Program-made: the position numbers and the translations under genes
Shown: piece after piece, positions 1 through 6,646 of the stretch
How positions within the stretch are numbered: the stretch's first letter is position 1
Layout of the letters: each line of letters starts with the position of its first letter
Notes under the pieces: generated by a model
The model's database searches: none
Seen by the model: only the letters and a program-made list of their open reading frames with translations
Told to the model about the DNA's origin: nothing
DNA from: an uncultured Megasphaera sp.
GTDB lineage: Bacteria; Bacillota; Negativicutes; Veillonellales; Megasphaeraceae
DNA: 36,514 bases
Reading direction: 5' to 3'
Assembly (NCBI RefSeq): GCF_900539295.1
Contig: NZ_UQBH01000027.1
Location: forward strand, 1 to 36,514

Positions 1-50
1 GCCTTGTGAACAGGAGTGTCCACAAGACCCCAACATTTATTATAGAACCA

Positions 51-88
51 AAAAATCGGACCCGCCACGTAACCGGGTCCGATTTTTT
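51..88 (+). terminator. Intrinsic terminator of an upstream plus-strand gene
   Basis: A perfect 14-bp inverted repeat (51-64 with 74-87) around a 9-base loop ends in a run of T on the plus strand. The left arm begins with five A, so it could also work on the minus strand, but no minus-strand gene runs into it in this window. It probably ends a gene lying left of base 1. Bases 1-50 hold nothing else I can name. Confidence 0.8.
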
Positions 89-94
89 ATGCCC

Positions 95-123
95 TTGTCA
101 GCCTTTTATAAATAAGCTATGAT
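95..123 (+). promoter_or_regulatory. Sigma-70 type promoter of yigZ
   Basis: TTGTCA (95-100) and TATGAT (118-123) are 17 bases apart. Transcription would begin near 130, giving a leader of under 20 bases with a Shine-Dalgarno at 136-141 before the ATG at 147. It starts directly after the upstream terminator, so yigZ is probably transcribed alone. Confidence 0.6.
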
Positions 124-146
124 GAGAAAAAACGAAAAGGAACGAT

Positions 147-794
147 ATGCTTATGGAATCTCTTCTCCGCTCGGTCTACGGCCGGGCCGAAGCTGAATAT
201 GTCATCAAAAAATCCCGTTTCATCGCTACGGTCTGCGAAGTCAAGACGGAAGACGAAGCGGCAAATTTCATAGAAAGCGTGCGCAAGCACTACTGGGATG
301 CCCGGCACAACTGCTCGGCCTTCCAAATCGGGCCGAACGGCCAAATCCAGCGCTCCAGCGACGACGGCGAACCGTCGGGAACGGCAGGACGCCCCATTCT
401 GGAAGTCTTAAAGAAACGGAACCTGACCAATACGGCCGTCGTCGTCACCCGCTATTTCGGCGGCATCAAACTCGGTGCCAGCGGCCTCATCCGGGCCTAC
501 AGCCATGCAGCGACCCTGGCCCTCGACGAAGCGTCCGTCGTCGACTATACGCCCTTTACGGTCTTTACGGCTACCGTCGCCTACCCTTTGGTCAGCACCA
601 TCGAGCGCTTTGCCGAAAACGAGGGCATCCTCATCAGCGACCGGGCCTTTGCTGCCGACGTCACCTTTACCCTCGAAGTCCGCCAGGACAGAACAGACGC
701 CGTTGCCGAAAGCTTAACCAACGTCACCAACGGCCGCGTCAACTGCAAAAAAACGGGTACCGTCGTAAAACCGGTACCCGTCACAGAGACGTAA
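147..794 (+). CDS. yigZ: YigZ/IMPACT family protein
   Basis: A 215-residue protein of the YigZ (UPF0029, Impact N-terminal) family. Members have an N-terminal Impact domain with a ribosomal-protein-S5-like fold and a C-terminal ferredoxin-like domain. Bacterial members are thought to act around translation or RNA, but no reaction is firmly established. The family signature is visible in the first half: SRFIATV near residue 25, DDGEPSGTAG near residue 75, and VVVTRYFGGIKLGASGL near residues 98-114. Length is normal. The ATG at 147 has AAAGGA just upstream; the ATG two codons later is a less well placed alternative. The gene converges on the minus-strand dehydrogenase, and its last 15 codons also hold that gene's terminator. 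Confidence 0.92.
   Translation: MLMESLLRSVYGRAEAEYVIKKSRFIATVCEVKTEDEAANFIESVRKHYWDARHNCSAFQIGPNGQIQRSSDDGEPSGTAGRPILEVLKKRNLTNTAVVVTRYFGGIKLGASGLIRAYSHAATLALDEASVVDYTPFTVFTATVAYPLVSTIERFAENEGILISDRAFAADVTFTLEVRQDRTDAVAESLTNVTNGRVNCKKTGTVVKPVPVTET
747..781 (-). terminator. Minus-strand terminator inside the yigZ 3' end
   Basis: A perfect 10-bp inverted repeat, ACGGGTACCG (753-762) with CGGTACCCGT (772-781), is flanked at 747-753 by seven A. Read on the minus strand this is a stem followed by seven T, placed about 25 bases after the dehydrogenase stop. On the plus strand there is no T run. The whole structure lies within the final codons of yigZ. Confidence 0.8.
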
Positions 795-806
795 CAGCTG
801 CTTCGA

Positions 807-1763
807 TCAGGCCTTATAGCCCGTTGCCATATCGACCATATTTTCAAGTTTTTCGCCGGCGAGGAACCGTTCCAGGTTATCGGCGGCAATGCGGGCGATG
901 TAGTCATGGGTTGCCTTAAGGTGGTAACCGCCTGAAATATGGGGCGTAATATAGACCCCCTTAGTCTGCCACAAAGGATCGTCTGCCGGCAGCGGTTCCG
1001 GTTCGGTAACATCCAGGGCGGCCCCTGCCAAATGACCGGAAAGGACGGCTTCCCGCAGGGCTTCCTGATCGACGTTCGTGCCGCGGCCGACGTTGACGAA
1101 GAAGGCCCCCTTCTTCATGGCCATAAAGCGGTCCTTGTCATAGATGTGATGCGTTTCCGGCGTATCGGGAAGGCAGGAAGCGACGATATCTGCTCGGGAG
1201 AGATAGTCTTCGAAATGAGCCATATCCCCCATTTCATCGGCTTCCGGCGGTACTTCGCCCTTGCGGCGGCGCAGGCCGATGACATAAGCTCCCAGGGCCT
1301 TTACGCGGCGGCCGAAATTGCGGCCGATATCGCCGAACCCGACGACGACGACGGTGGCTCCGTAAAAAGACGTGACCGGACCTTTGTCCTGCCACAACGA
1401 TTGATGTTGGTTGTCATAATATAAATACAGTTTCTTCATCATAGCCAGACTCTGAGCCAGCATGTGCTCGGACAAAGCCAGGCCGTAGGCGCCGGTCGCA
1501 TTAGTGAGCGATACGCCGTCGGGCAGAATACCGGGCTTACAATAGCTGCCGGCACCGGCACTGTTGAGCTGCAGCCATTTCAAATTCTTGGCCTTGCTGA
1601 CAAGTTCCGGTACGATGTTGCCGATAATGACATCTGCTTCTTCCAGGGCCGAACCGGCATCGCTTCCATCGCCGGGACAGTAGGTCACGTTGGCAGATCC
1701 TGCCGCGGCCTCAATCCACTGTCTCTGTTTCGCATCCGTATCCATGACAACTAAAATATTCAA
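807..1763 (-). CDS. NAD-dependent D-2-hydroxyacid dehydrogenase
   Basis: A cytoplasmic oxidoreductase of the D-2-hydroxyacid dehydrogenase family, interconverting a 2-ketoacid and a D-2-hydroxyacid with NAD(P)H. The substrate cannot be read from sequence. Counting from a GTG at 1772 (321 residues), the Rossmann motif GFGDIG is at 145-150. The catalytic triad is Arg230 (NVGRGTN), Glu257 (DVTEPEP) and His278 (TPHISGG). All key residues are intact. The GTG at 1772 abuts the AAGGAG box with no spacing. The TTG at 1763 lies 8 bases after that box and gives a 318-residue protein starting MNILVVMD, so I chose TTG. The small gene just upstream ends at 1769, so the two are probably co-transcribed and coupled. 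The terminator is at 747-781. Confidence 0.88.
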   Translation of the reverse strand: MNILVVMDTDAKQRQWIEAAAGSANVTYCPGDGSDAGSALEEADVIIGNIVPELVSKAKNLKWLQLNSAGAGSYCKPGILPDGVSLTNATGAYGLALSEHMLAQSLAMMKKLYLYYDNQHQSLWQDKGPVTSFYGATVVVVGFGDIGRNFGRRVKALGAYVIGLRRRKGEVPPEADEMGDMAHFEDYLSRADIVASCLPDTPETHHIYDKDRFMAMKKGAFFVNVGRGTNVDQEALREAVLSGHLAGAALDVTEPEPLPADDPLWQTKGVYITPHISGGYHLKATHDYIARIAADNLERFLAGEKLENMVDMATGYKA

Positions 1764-1768
1764 CCGTA

Positions 1769-1933
1769 TCACTCCTTATTATTTTTTGCGTTGGCGGCAA
1801 TTTCTTTCACCGTTTCTAATGGGCATTTAGCGACGTGGGCGATGAATTCATAGGTCACATCTTCCTGCAAAAGTTCCGTAACCAGACGAATCACGCTGCA
1901 CTCTTCGCCGTCCATGTTGACGAATTGTCCCAT
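1769..1933 (-). CDS. Small hypothetical protein, 54 residues, HTH-like
   Basis: A 54-residue protein I do not recognise. The ATG at 1933 follows AGGAGG by six bases, which decides the start; an in-frame GTG further upstream would place that box inside the gene. The protein is acidic and has two Cys (12 and 37). Its C-terminal half, about residues 25-50, reads like a short helix-turn-helix (DVTYEFIAHVAKCPLETVKE). This resembles the small helical motifs found at the tails of Rpn-type proteins and in sigma-like domains, but the match is too short to assign. It is the first gene of the dehydrogenase unit and stops five bases before the preferred TTG of the next gene. Confidence 0.7.
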   Translation of the reverse strand: MGQFVNMDGEECSVIRLVTELLQEDVTYEFIAHVAKCPLETVKEIAANAKNNKE

Positions 1934-1963
1934 GTTCCGCCTCCTCTGCACTATCTCCTCAGT

Positions 1964-1997
1964 AAAAGGTCTTCCCAGTGGAAAACAAGACCTTTTT
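1964..1997 (-). promoter_or_regulatory. Leader hairpin upstream of the dehydrogenase operon
   Basis: AAAAGGTCTT (1964-1973) pairs with AAGACCTTTT (1987-1996). It lies between the putative -10 box at 2028-2033 and the start at 1933, so it would be in the 5' untranslated leader. On the minus strand it is followed by TTTTA, a weak U run, and could act as an attenuator. On the plus strand it also resembles a terminator, though no plus-strand gene ends here. Confidence 0.4.
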
Positions 1998-2027
1998 CGT
2001 AAAAATAAGCGTTACATTTACATTTCA

Positions 2028-2033
2028 ATTATA
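2028..2033 (-). promoter_or_regulatory. Putative -10 box of the dehydrogenase operon
   Basis: A perfect TATAAT on the minus strand. The hexamer 17 bases upstream (TATCTT, 2051-2056) is a poor -35 match, so an activator may be needed or the call may be wrong. The rest of 1934-2236 holds the leader hairpin and the htpG terminator; I see no gene there. Confidence 0.4.
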
Positions 2034-2151
2034 GCTTGTATATACTGAAAAAGATAGGCAGGGCCGGCACTTGTGACAAAACTGTTCATCGGCGGCCGAA
2101 ATATATCAACTATCTGTTAATGATAGCCCTAAAAAAGAACTTATTGTTACT

Positions 2152-2199
2152 AAAAAGACAGCCGCTGTCGTCATGATATTTAAATCTGACGACAGCGGC
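2152..2199 (-). terminator. Terminator of htpG
   Basis: A perfect 12-bp inverted repeat, GCCGCTGTCGTC (2161-2172) with GACGACAGCGGC (2188-2199), has a 15-base AT-rich loop. On the minus strand it is followed by TGTCTTTTTA. It lies 38 bases after the htpG stop. Confidence 0.8.
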
Positions 2200-2236
2200 C
2201 GGTTCTTATGGACAATGTGTTTCAGTTGGGCCCGTC

Positions 2237-4186
2237 TTATTTCGCCATGAGCGAGGCGACTTTATTGGCAAAGGCCACGGGATCATCAGGCATGATGCCT
2301 TCGAGGAGGAGGGCCTGATCGTAGAGCAGGTGGCAGTAATCCTTGAAGTCGGGATCGTCCTTGCCGGCCTGATGAACGGCGGCTAATTTACTGAACAATT
2401 CGTGCTGGGGATTGATTTCCAAGATGCGGCGAGCCTTGAACATGGGGTTGTTGGCCGCAGCAAAGGCCTGTTCCATGGCCAGAGACGGGCCGGCAGCATC
2501 GGCAACCAGGCAGACGGCACCGCTCTTCAAGCGGTTCGACAGGCGGACGTCAGCGACCTTGTCGCCTAAGAGGCTCTTCATATCGGCTAAGAGGCCTTCG
2601 TTGTCCTTAGCGAGGTCCTCGTTCTTCTTCTTTTCAGCCTTGAAAGCGTCATCTTCGAGGTCCAAATCGCCGCGGCTGACGGAATGGAAGCGATGACCTT
2701 CGTATTCGCCGATGGCTTCGACGGCGAATTCATCGACGGGATCGGTCATGTACAGGACTTCGATGTCCCGGTCGCGGAGGAGTTCCATCTGGGGCAGGCC
2801 TTCGATGGCTTCCTTATCCTTGCCGGTAGCGTAATAGATTTTCTGCTGGCCGTCTTTCATACTGTCGACGTATTCCTTGATCGTCCGGAGTTTTCCGTCT
2901 TTCGAGGACATGAACAGCAGGAGGTCCTTCAATTTTTCGACGTTGTTTTCACCGGTCATCATGCCGCTGTAAACGCCGATTTTCAGGGATTTCCCGTATT
3001 CGGCCCAGAACTTTTCATACTTTTCGCGGTTCTTTTCGAGGTCCCGCTTCAAGGACTTGAGAATCGTCTTTTCCAGGTTGCGGCCGATGAGGCTCAGTTC
3101 CCGGCTCTTCTGGAGGAGTTCACGGGAAATGTTGAGGGACAGGTCCGGCGAATCGACGAGGCCTTTGACGAAGCGCAGGTAATCCGGCAGGAGGTCCTTG
3201 CATTTATCCATGATGAAGATGTGCCGCGAATAGAGCTGGATGCCCGGTTCATAGTCGGCATAGTAGAGGTTGAACGGAGCCTTGCCCGGGATGAACAAGA
3301 GGGCTGTGTAGTCGACGGCACCTTCGGCGCGGTTGTGGAAGATGTCCATCGGTTCGTCCCATTCATAGAACTGGTGCTGGAAAAATTCGTGATATTCTTC
3401 CGGTTTGATATCCGATTTGTTCCGCGTCCACAAAGGCTGCATGGAATTAAGCGTCCGCGTTTCCGTATGTTCTTCTTCCGGTGCATCTTCGATGGTCTTG
3501 CCGTCGGCATCCTTTGGCTTTTCTTTGGTCGTAAAGTCCATGGTGATCGGATAGCGGATGTAGTCGGAATACTTCTTGACCAGGCCTTCGATGGTCATCA
3601 GGTCGGTGAAGTTTTCTTCGCTGCTGTCGCCGTAAAATTCACTGTTCAAATGAAGGATGATCGTCGTCCCGTGCTTGGGCTTCTGGCATTCTTCGAGGGT
3701 GTATTCGCCGCTGCCCGTCGATTCCCACTTATAAGCCTGAGATTCGCCGGCCTTGCGGGTGACGACGGTAACCGTATCGGCGACCATGAAGGCCGAGTAG
3801 AAGCCGACACCGAACTGGCCGATGAGGTCCTTATCGGTATCGCCTCCGTCCTGGGATTCTTTCAGCTTTTCGAGGAAAGCCTTGGTCCCGGACTGAGCAA
3901 TAGTGCCGAGGTTGTCCATCAGGTCCTGCTTGTCCATGCCCAGGCCGTTATCGGAAATGGTCAGGGTATGAGCGTCGGCATCGGGCGTCAAATGGATTTC
4001 AAAACCCGTTTCCCCTTCGAGGAGGTCGCCGTTGGTCAGAGACTGATAATGGAGCTTATCGATCGCATCGGAGGCGTTGGAAATGAGTTCGCGCAGGAAG
4101 ATTTCGTGATTTGTATAAATAGAATGGACCATCAAGTCCAGCAGCTGCTTCGTTTCAGCTTGAAATTCATGGGTTTCTTTTGCCAT
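2237..4186 (-). CDS. htpG: Hsp90-family chaperone HtpG
   Basis: Cytoplasmic ATP-dependent chaperone of the Hsp90 family, 649 residues, full length for bacterial HtpG. The N-terminal GHKL ATPase domain shows ELISNASDA (about 33-41), DNGLGMD (about 80-86) and the lid motif IGQFGVGFYSAF (about 123-134). The middle domain carries the client/ATPase Arg region (NISRELLQ near 355), and a normal C-terminal dimerisation domain follows. Unlike eukaryotic Hsp90 there is no MEEVD tail. AAAGGAG lies about ten bases before the ATG. The gene has its own promoter (4253-4280) and terminator (2152-2199), so it is monocistronic. I saw no CIRCE element and no properly spaced CtsR box, so heat control is not evident from the sequence. 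Confidence 0.97.
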   Translation of the reverse strand: MAKETHEFQAETKQLLDLMVHSIYTNHEIFLRELISNASDAIDKLHYQSLTNGDLLEGETGFEIHLTPDADAHTLTISDNGLGMDKQDLMDNLGTIAQSGTKAFLEKLKESQDGGDTDKDLIGQFGVGFYSAFMVADTVTVVTRKAGESQAYKWESTGSGEYTLEECQKPKHGTTIILHLNSEFYGDSSEENFTDLMTIEGLVKKYSDYIRYPITMDFTTKEKPKDADGKTIEDAPEEEHTETRTLNSMQPLWTRNKSDIKPEEYHEFFQHQFYEWDEPMDIFHNRAEGAVDYTALLFIPGKAPFNLYYADYEPGIQLYSRHIFIMDKCKDLLPDYLRFVKGLVDSPDLSLNISRELLQKSRELSLIGRNLEKTILKSLKRDLEKNREKYEKFWAEYGKSLKIGVYSGMMTGENNVEKLKDLLLFMSSKDGKLRTIKEYVDSMKDGQQKIYYATGKDKEAIEGLPQMELLRDRDIEVLYMTDPVDEFAVEAIGEYEGHRFHSVSRGDLDLEDDAFKAEKKKNEDLAKDNEGLLADMKSLLGDKVADVRLSNRLKSGAVCLVADAAGPSLAMEQAFAAANNPMFKARRILEINPQHELFSKLAAVHQAGKDDPDFKDYCHLLYDQALLLEGIMPDDPVAFANKVASLMAK

Positions 4187-4252
4187 GGTAAAAACACTCC
4201 TTTGTATCCGTATTCCGTATCGTCAGATACCCTGAGGTACCTTCACATCACT

Positions 4253-4280
4253 ATCATACAGCAAAAAGTCAAATAGTCAA
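4253..4280 (-). promoter_or_regulatory. Promoter of htpG
   Basis: Minus strand TTGACT (4280-4275), a 16-base spacer and TATGAT (4258-4253). A second TTGAC copy lies eight bases downstream of the first. That spacing is wrong for a CtsR heptad pair, which needs ten. Confidence 0.6.
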
Positions 4281-4329
4281 GTATTTTTTCAGCATAAGCT
4301 ATTTCAATGGCAAAAGACAAGGCCCGGCC

Positions 4330-5139
4330 TCATTCCCACTGCTTGCGGGGCCCCAAGAGGACCGAGCCGCCGATAAAGATTTTCTCCAAATTTCCCTCTC
4401 CGTCGACGCTGGCCGCGATGGCAATGGTACCGCCGGGCTGCTTCATATAAGCGGCGACCTTCTTCCGGGTCGTACAGGCCAGGGCCGCAGCGACGGCTGC
4501 CGAACCGCTGCCGCAGCTGTTTTCCCAGTAGAGGGTGTCCGTTTGGCTGACGTAAACGGCGGGCACCATTTCCTTCGTCTTGGCGTCGCAGAGGATGAGG
4601 CCGTAAGCCGGGAAATCTTCGCCGTCGACGTAGTCTTTTAAAGCCTGCCAATAAACGTCTTTATCGAGATCCTGAAAAGAGTCGACGAAGTGGACGAAGT
4701 GGGTAATCCCCGGCAGGTCGACGCGGAAAAATCGGGCCGGCACGCCTTTGACGTCGAGCAAAAGGGCGCTGACGTCGTCGGGATAAGGCATTTCGATAAA
4801 GGCTTGGTATTCGTCGCCGCCTTTATGATTGACCTTGACCGGCAGGATTTCGTCACAGCCGGAACAGGACACGCCGTAGACCCCTTCTTCCTTTTCGCCG
4901 CAGGCTAAGGCATAGGCCGCCGCAGCCCGCGAGGCATTGCCGCAGAATTCGCCGCCCATCATATCGACGCGAATCGGTTTCCCCTCGTCGAAGGTCACAT
5001 AACCGACCTGCTCGGCATCGACGTCAGGCCGTGCCAAAAGCTCCGCTGCCAAGGTGCTGTGCGCGTCTTTTGGAACGGGCGTCAGCACCAAAATCGTCTT
5101 ATTGCCGCTGGGATCGGCCAAAATATAATCTATTGTCAT
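4330..5139 (-). CDS. DapF-fold amino acid racemase, histidine racemase (CntK)-like
   Basis: A 269-residue protein of the PLP-independent diaminopimelate epimerase fold. Such enzymes interconvert L- and D-amino acids with a pair of cysteines. Both are present: Cys in MGGEFCGNASR (about residue 67) and Cys in ENSCGSGSAA (about residue 209). The sequence departs from true DapF: it begins LADPSGNKTILVLTP instead of a GLGNDF-type start. It also has EQVGYVTF, SCSGCDE and MKQPGGTIAI. From memory these match Staphylococcus CntK, a histidine racemase that supplies D-His for staphylopine. The specificity is therefore inferred, and no CntL/CntM-like partner lies nearby. GGGAG precedes the ATG by seven bases. 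After the stop a very short AGGC/GCCT hairpin followed by TGTCTTTT may terminate it. Confidence 0.75.
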   Translation of the reverse strand: MTIDYILADPSGNKTILVLTPVPKDAHSTLAAELLARPDVDAEQVGYVTFDEGKPIRVDMMGGEFCGNASRAAAAYALACGEKEEGVYGVSCSGCDEILPVKVNHKGGDEYQAFIEMPYPDDVSALLLDVKGVPARFFRVDLPGITHFVHFVDSFQDLDKDVYWQALKDYVDGEDFPAYGLILCDAKTKEMVPAVYVSQTDTLYWENSCGSGSAAVAAALACTTRKKVAAYMKQPGGTIAIAASVDGEGNLEKIFIGGSVLLGPRKQWE

Positions 5140-5199
5140 GATGATTCTCCCTTTCGCGCGGATCCGTACGTCCGCGCCGTATAGTACTTATCTCTTGCT

Positions 5200-5208
5200 A
5201 TTGTATCA
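5200..5208 (-). promoter_or_regulatory. Possible extended -10 promoter of the racemase gene
   Basis: The minus strand reads TGATACAAT (5208-5200), an extended -10 form, about 60 bases before the start codon. The -35 region 17 bases upstream (TTCTAT) is weak. The same 9-mer recurs upstream of the TetR gene at 34297-34289 and, without an obvious gene, at 5573-5565. Confidence 0.35.
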
Positions 5209-5301
5209 CGGTGCCCGTCTTCATAGAATACGAAGATTGCCTTTTTATCCTTTTCACCAAGGAATGGACTCTCCATATAATCCTATCATCCCCCAGCCCG
5301 A

Positions 5302-5451
5302 AGCAAAGTCTATCCCGTCGTCCCTCCCAAGACCGAATACAGCCTGACCGACTTCGGCCGCACCCTGTCGCCTATCATCGAATCCGTGTGCGACTGGGGA
5401 AAAATCTATATGTCCGACCGAATTTTATCAAAAAATATTTCATCTAAATAA
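5302..5451 (+). pseudogene. Relic of an HxlR-family regulator (C-terminal fragment)
   Basis: The plus-strand frame from 5302 to the TAA at 5449-5451 encodes a clear C-terminal end of an HxlR winged-helix regulator. The diagnostic parts are VPPKTEYSLTDFGRTLSPII and ESVCDWGKIYMSD. The intact HxlR protein at 28314-28673 has the matching TIPPTVEYSLSERGKTLIP. Upstream, this frame meets a TAA at 5278, and no other frame restores the CPI...GGKW N-terminal half, so about 70% of the gene is missing. It keeps its own terminator at 5499-5539. The deletion joins it directly to the upstream region of the racemase gene. Other open frames over 5138-5447 show no family resemblance. Confidence 0.75.
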
Positions 5452-5498
5452 ATATAACTCTAAAAAATCTAAATGTAAATTTCATAACGGCTTACTAC

Positions 5499-5539
5499 GG
5501 CGGCTTGAATCCCTGACCTGAGATTTCAAGCCGCCTTTT
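5499..5539 (+). terminator. Terminator downstream of the HxlR relic
   Basis: A perfect 11-bp inverted repeat, GGCGGCTTGAA (5499-5509) with TTCAAGCCGCC (5525-5535), is followed by TTTT. It is oriented to end the plus-strand relic, about 50 bases after its stop. Confidence 0.8.
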
Positions 5540-5853
5540 GTAAACTCATAAAGTCAGACATCTTATTGTATCACAGAAAAAGAAATATTTCTCAGCAGCC
5601 GGGACTCCCTCTTCCATATTTCTCTCGGACCATAATTTCACTGACAACATCCCATTATCGTCACAATTTCCACTGCCAAATGAGCCTCTAAGGTACTTCC
5701 TCTCCTTTTTCCATACCGGACTTGTTCTTAGGATGAAGGGGCTTCTCTGCCCGTACAGGCGATTTGCGAATCCCCTCCGGTTTCACGCCAATACCCTCAG
5801 ACAGATTCTGTCCTTGCTCCTAAGGTTTTCACCGTCCCTGATGCCAATCCATG
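5540..5853 (-). other. Gene-poor stretch, possibly decayed coding DNA
   Basis: No gene is recognised in these 314 bases. On the minus strand one frame stays open for roughly 80 codons from about 5795 down to about 5545. It runs through GSFGSGNCDDNG, SVKLWSERNMEEG and ends FFFCDTIRCLTL. It has no well-placed start or ribosome binding site and no family I can name. Together with the HxlR relic next door it suggests a decayed or inserted segment. It could also be chance. Confidence 0.3.
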
Positions 5854-5884
5854 AAAAAAGCCCGCTCTCTCATGGAAGCGGGCT
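5854..5884 (-). terminator. Terminator of the nitroreductase gene
   Basis: AGCCCGCT (5859-5866) pairs with AGCGGGCT (5877-5884). On the minus strand the stem is followed by six T, about 20 bases after the nitroreductase stop. Confidence 0.85.
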
Positions 5885-5904
5885 CTTACTGTAAAAACAA
5901 TATT

Positions 5905-6414
5905 TTATAAATGGGATATGACGTCCTCTTCTTTTTTCGATTGAAAATGCCAGGCGGCAGGCTTTGCTTCCGAGGCGGCATAACCGATCTGCATGAGGGC
6001 GACGATCTTGGCGTCCTTCATTTCCGGGAACAGCTTTTGTTGTGCTTCTGTATCGAAGTCGCTGACCCAGGCAGCGCCGAGGCCCAGGTTTTCAGCAGCC
6101 AGCCAGAGCTGCATGGCGGCAATGCTGGCATCGACGATGCCGTGGTTCTGACCGTCGGAGCGGACCCAGGCTTCATCCGCCACGTAACCGACGGCGATGG
6201 TCAGAGGGGCCTGAAAGTGGTATTTCGTAATGGCCTTAATCTTTTCAAGGCTCTCTTTCGATTCGATGACCCAGGCCCGAATGGGCTGGCGGTTTATCGC
6301 ACTCGGCGCCAGCATAATGGCTTCCTTCAATTTTTCAACGAGGGACGGTTCTACTTTTTTATCCAAAAATTTGCGGACCGAATAACGATCTCTCATCAGT
6401 TGTTCAAATTCCAT
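5905..6414 (-). CDS. Nitroreductase family protein
   Basis: A 169-residue FMN-dependent oxidoreductase of the nitroreductase superfamily, acting in the cytoplasm on nitro, quinone or similar acceptors with NAD(P)H. The physiological substrate is unknown. The FMN phosphate/ring motif is near the N-terminus (RDRYSVRKF, then APSAINRQPIRAWVIE). A glycine-rich helix start follows mid-protein (AAENLGLGAAWVSDF), and the C-terminal part has the usual IGYAASEAKP. It is a short, single-domain form without a ferredoxin module. The ATG at 6414 sits eight bases after AAAGGAG; a longer reading from 6435 would put that box inside the gene. It has its own promoter and terminator. The nearby HxlR relic is of interest because HxlR proteins often control nitroreductases, but the relic is not divergent from this gene. 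Confidence 0.9.
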   Translation of the reverse strand: MEFEQLMRDRYSVRKFLDKKVEPSLVEKLKEAIMLAPSAINRQPIRAWVIESKESLEKIKAITKYHFQAPLTIAVGYVADEAWVRSDGQNHGIVDASIAAMQLWLAAENLGLGAAWVSDFDTEAQQKLFPEMKDAKIVALMQIGYAASEAKPAAWHFQSKKEEDVISHL

Positions 6415-6463
6415 GGTCAAGTCTCCTTTTCGCATAAGGTCTCCCCGTCATCGGGTTATCCTC

Positions 6464-6491
6464 ATTATACTCACAGGTATAAAATTTACAA
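6464..6491 (-). promoter_or_regulatory. Promoter of the nitroreductase gene
   Basis: Minus strand TTGTAA (6491-6486), a 16-base spacer and a perfect TATAAT (6469-6464), about 50 bases before the start codon. The rest of 6415-6646 holds only this promoter and the next terminator. Confidence 0.6.
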
Positions 6492-6589
6492 GTACGCACA
6501 TTTTTGGTACCTGAAAAATAAGACTCCCCCGACCTCGTCGACAGGGTTCGACCGACCTATTCGCCTCCTTTATGTGTTCGGGCACAAGC

Positions 6590-6621
6590 AAAAAACGCTG
6601 CCTCCCGGTGAGACAGCGTTT
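6590..6621 (-). terminator. Terminator of the B6/radical SAM operon
   Basis: AAACGCTG (6593-6600) pairs with CAGCGTTT (6614-6621). On the minus strand the stem runs into TTTTTTGCTTG. It lies 26 bases after the radical SAM stop. Confidence 0.85.
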
Positions 6622-6646
6622 GCTTATGATATGCCAATCTGATTCT

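Noticed and set aside
2684..4276. A 530-codon plus-strand open frame opposite htpG
   Set aside because: It is the antisense shadow of htpG caused by codon bias; no family resemblance, and htpG is unmistakable on the other strand.
4267..4280. CtsR-like repeats TTGACTAT/TTGACTTT upstream of htpG
   Set aside because: The repeats are 8 bases apart, not 10, and lack the GGTCAAA heptads; the upstream copy is better read as the -35 box.
5138..5447. Two plus-strand open frames of 69 and 78 codons
   Set aside because: Neither resembles a protein family; the third frame carries the HxlR relic, which explains the coding signal.
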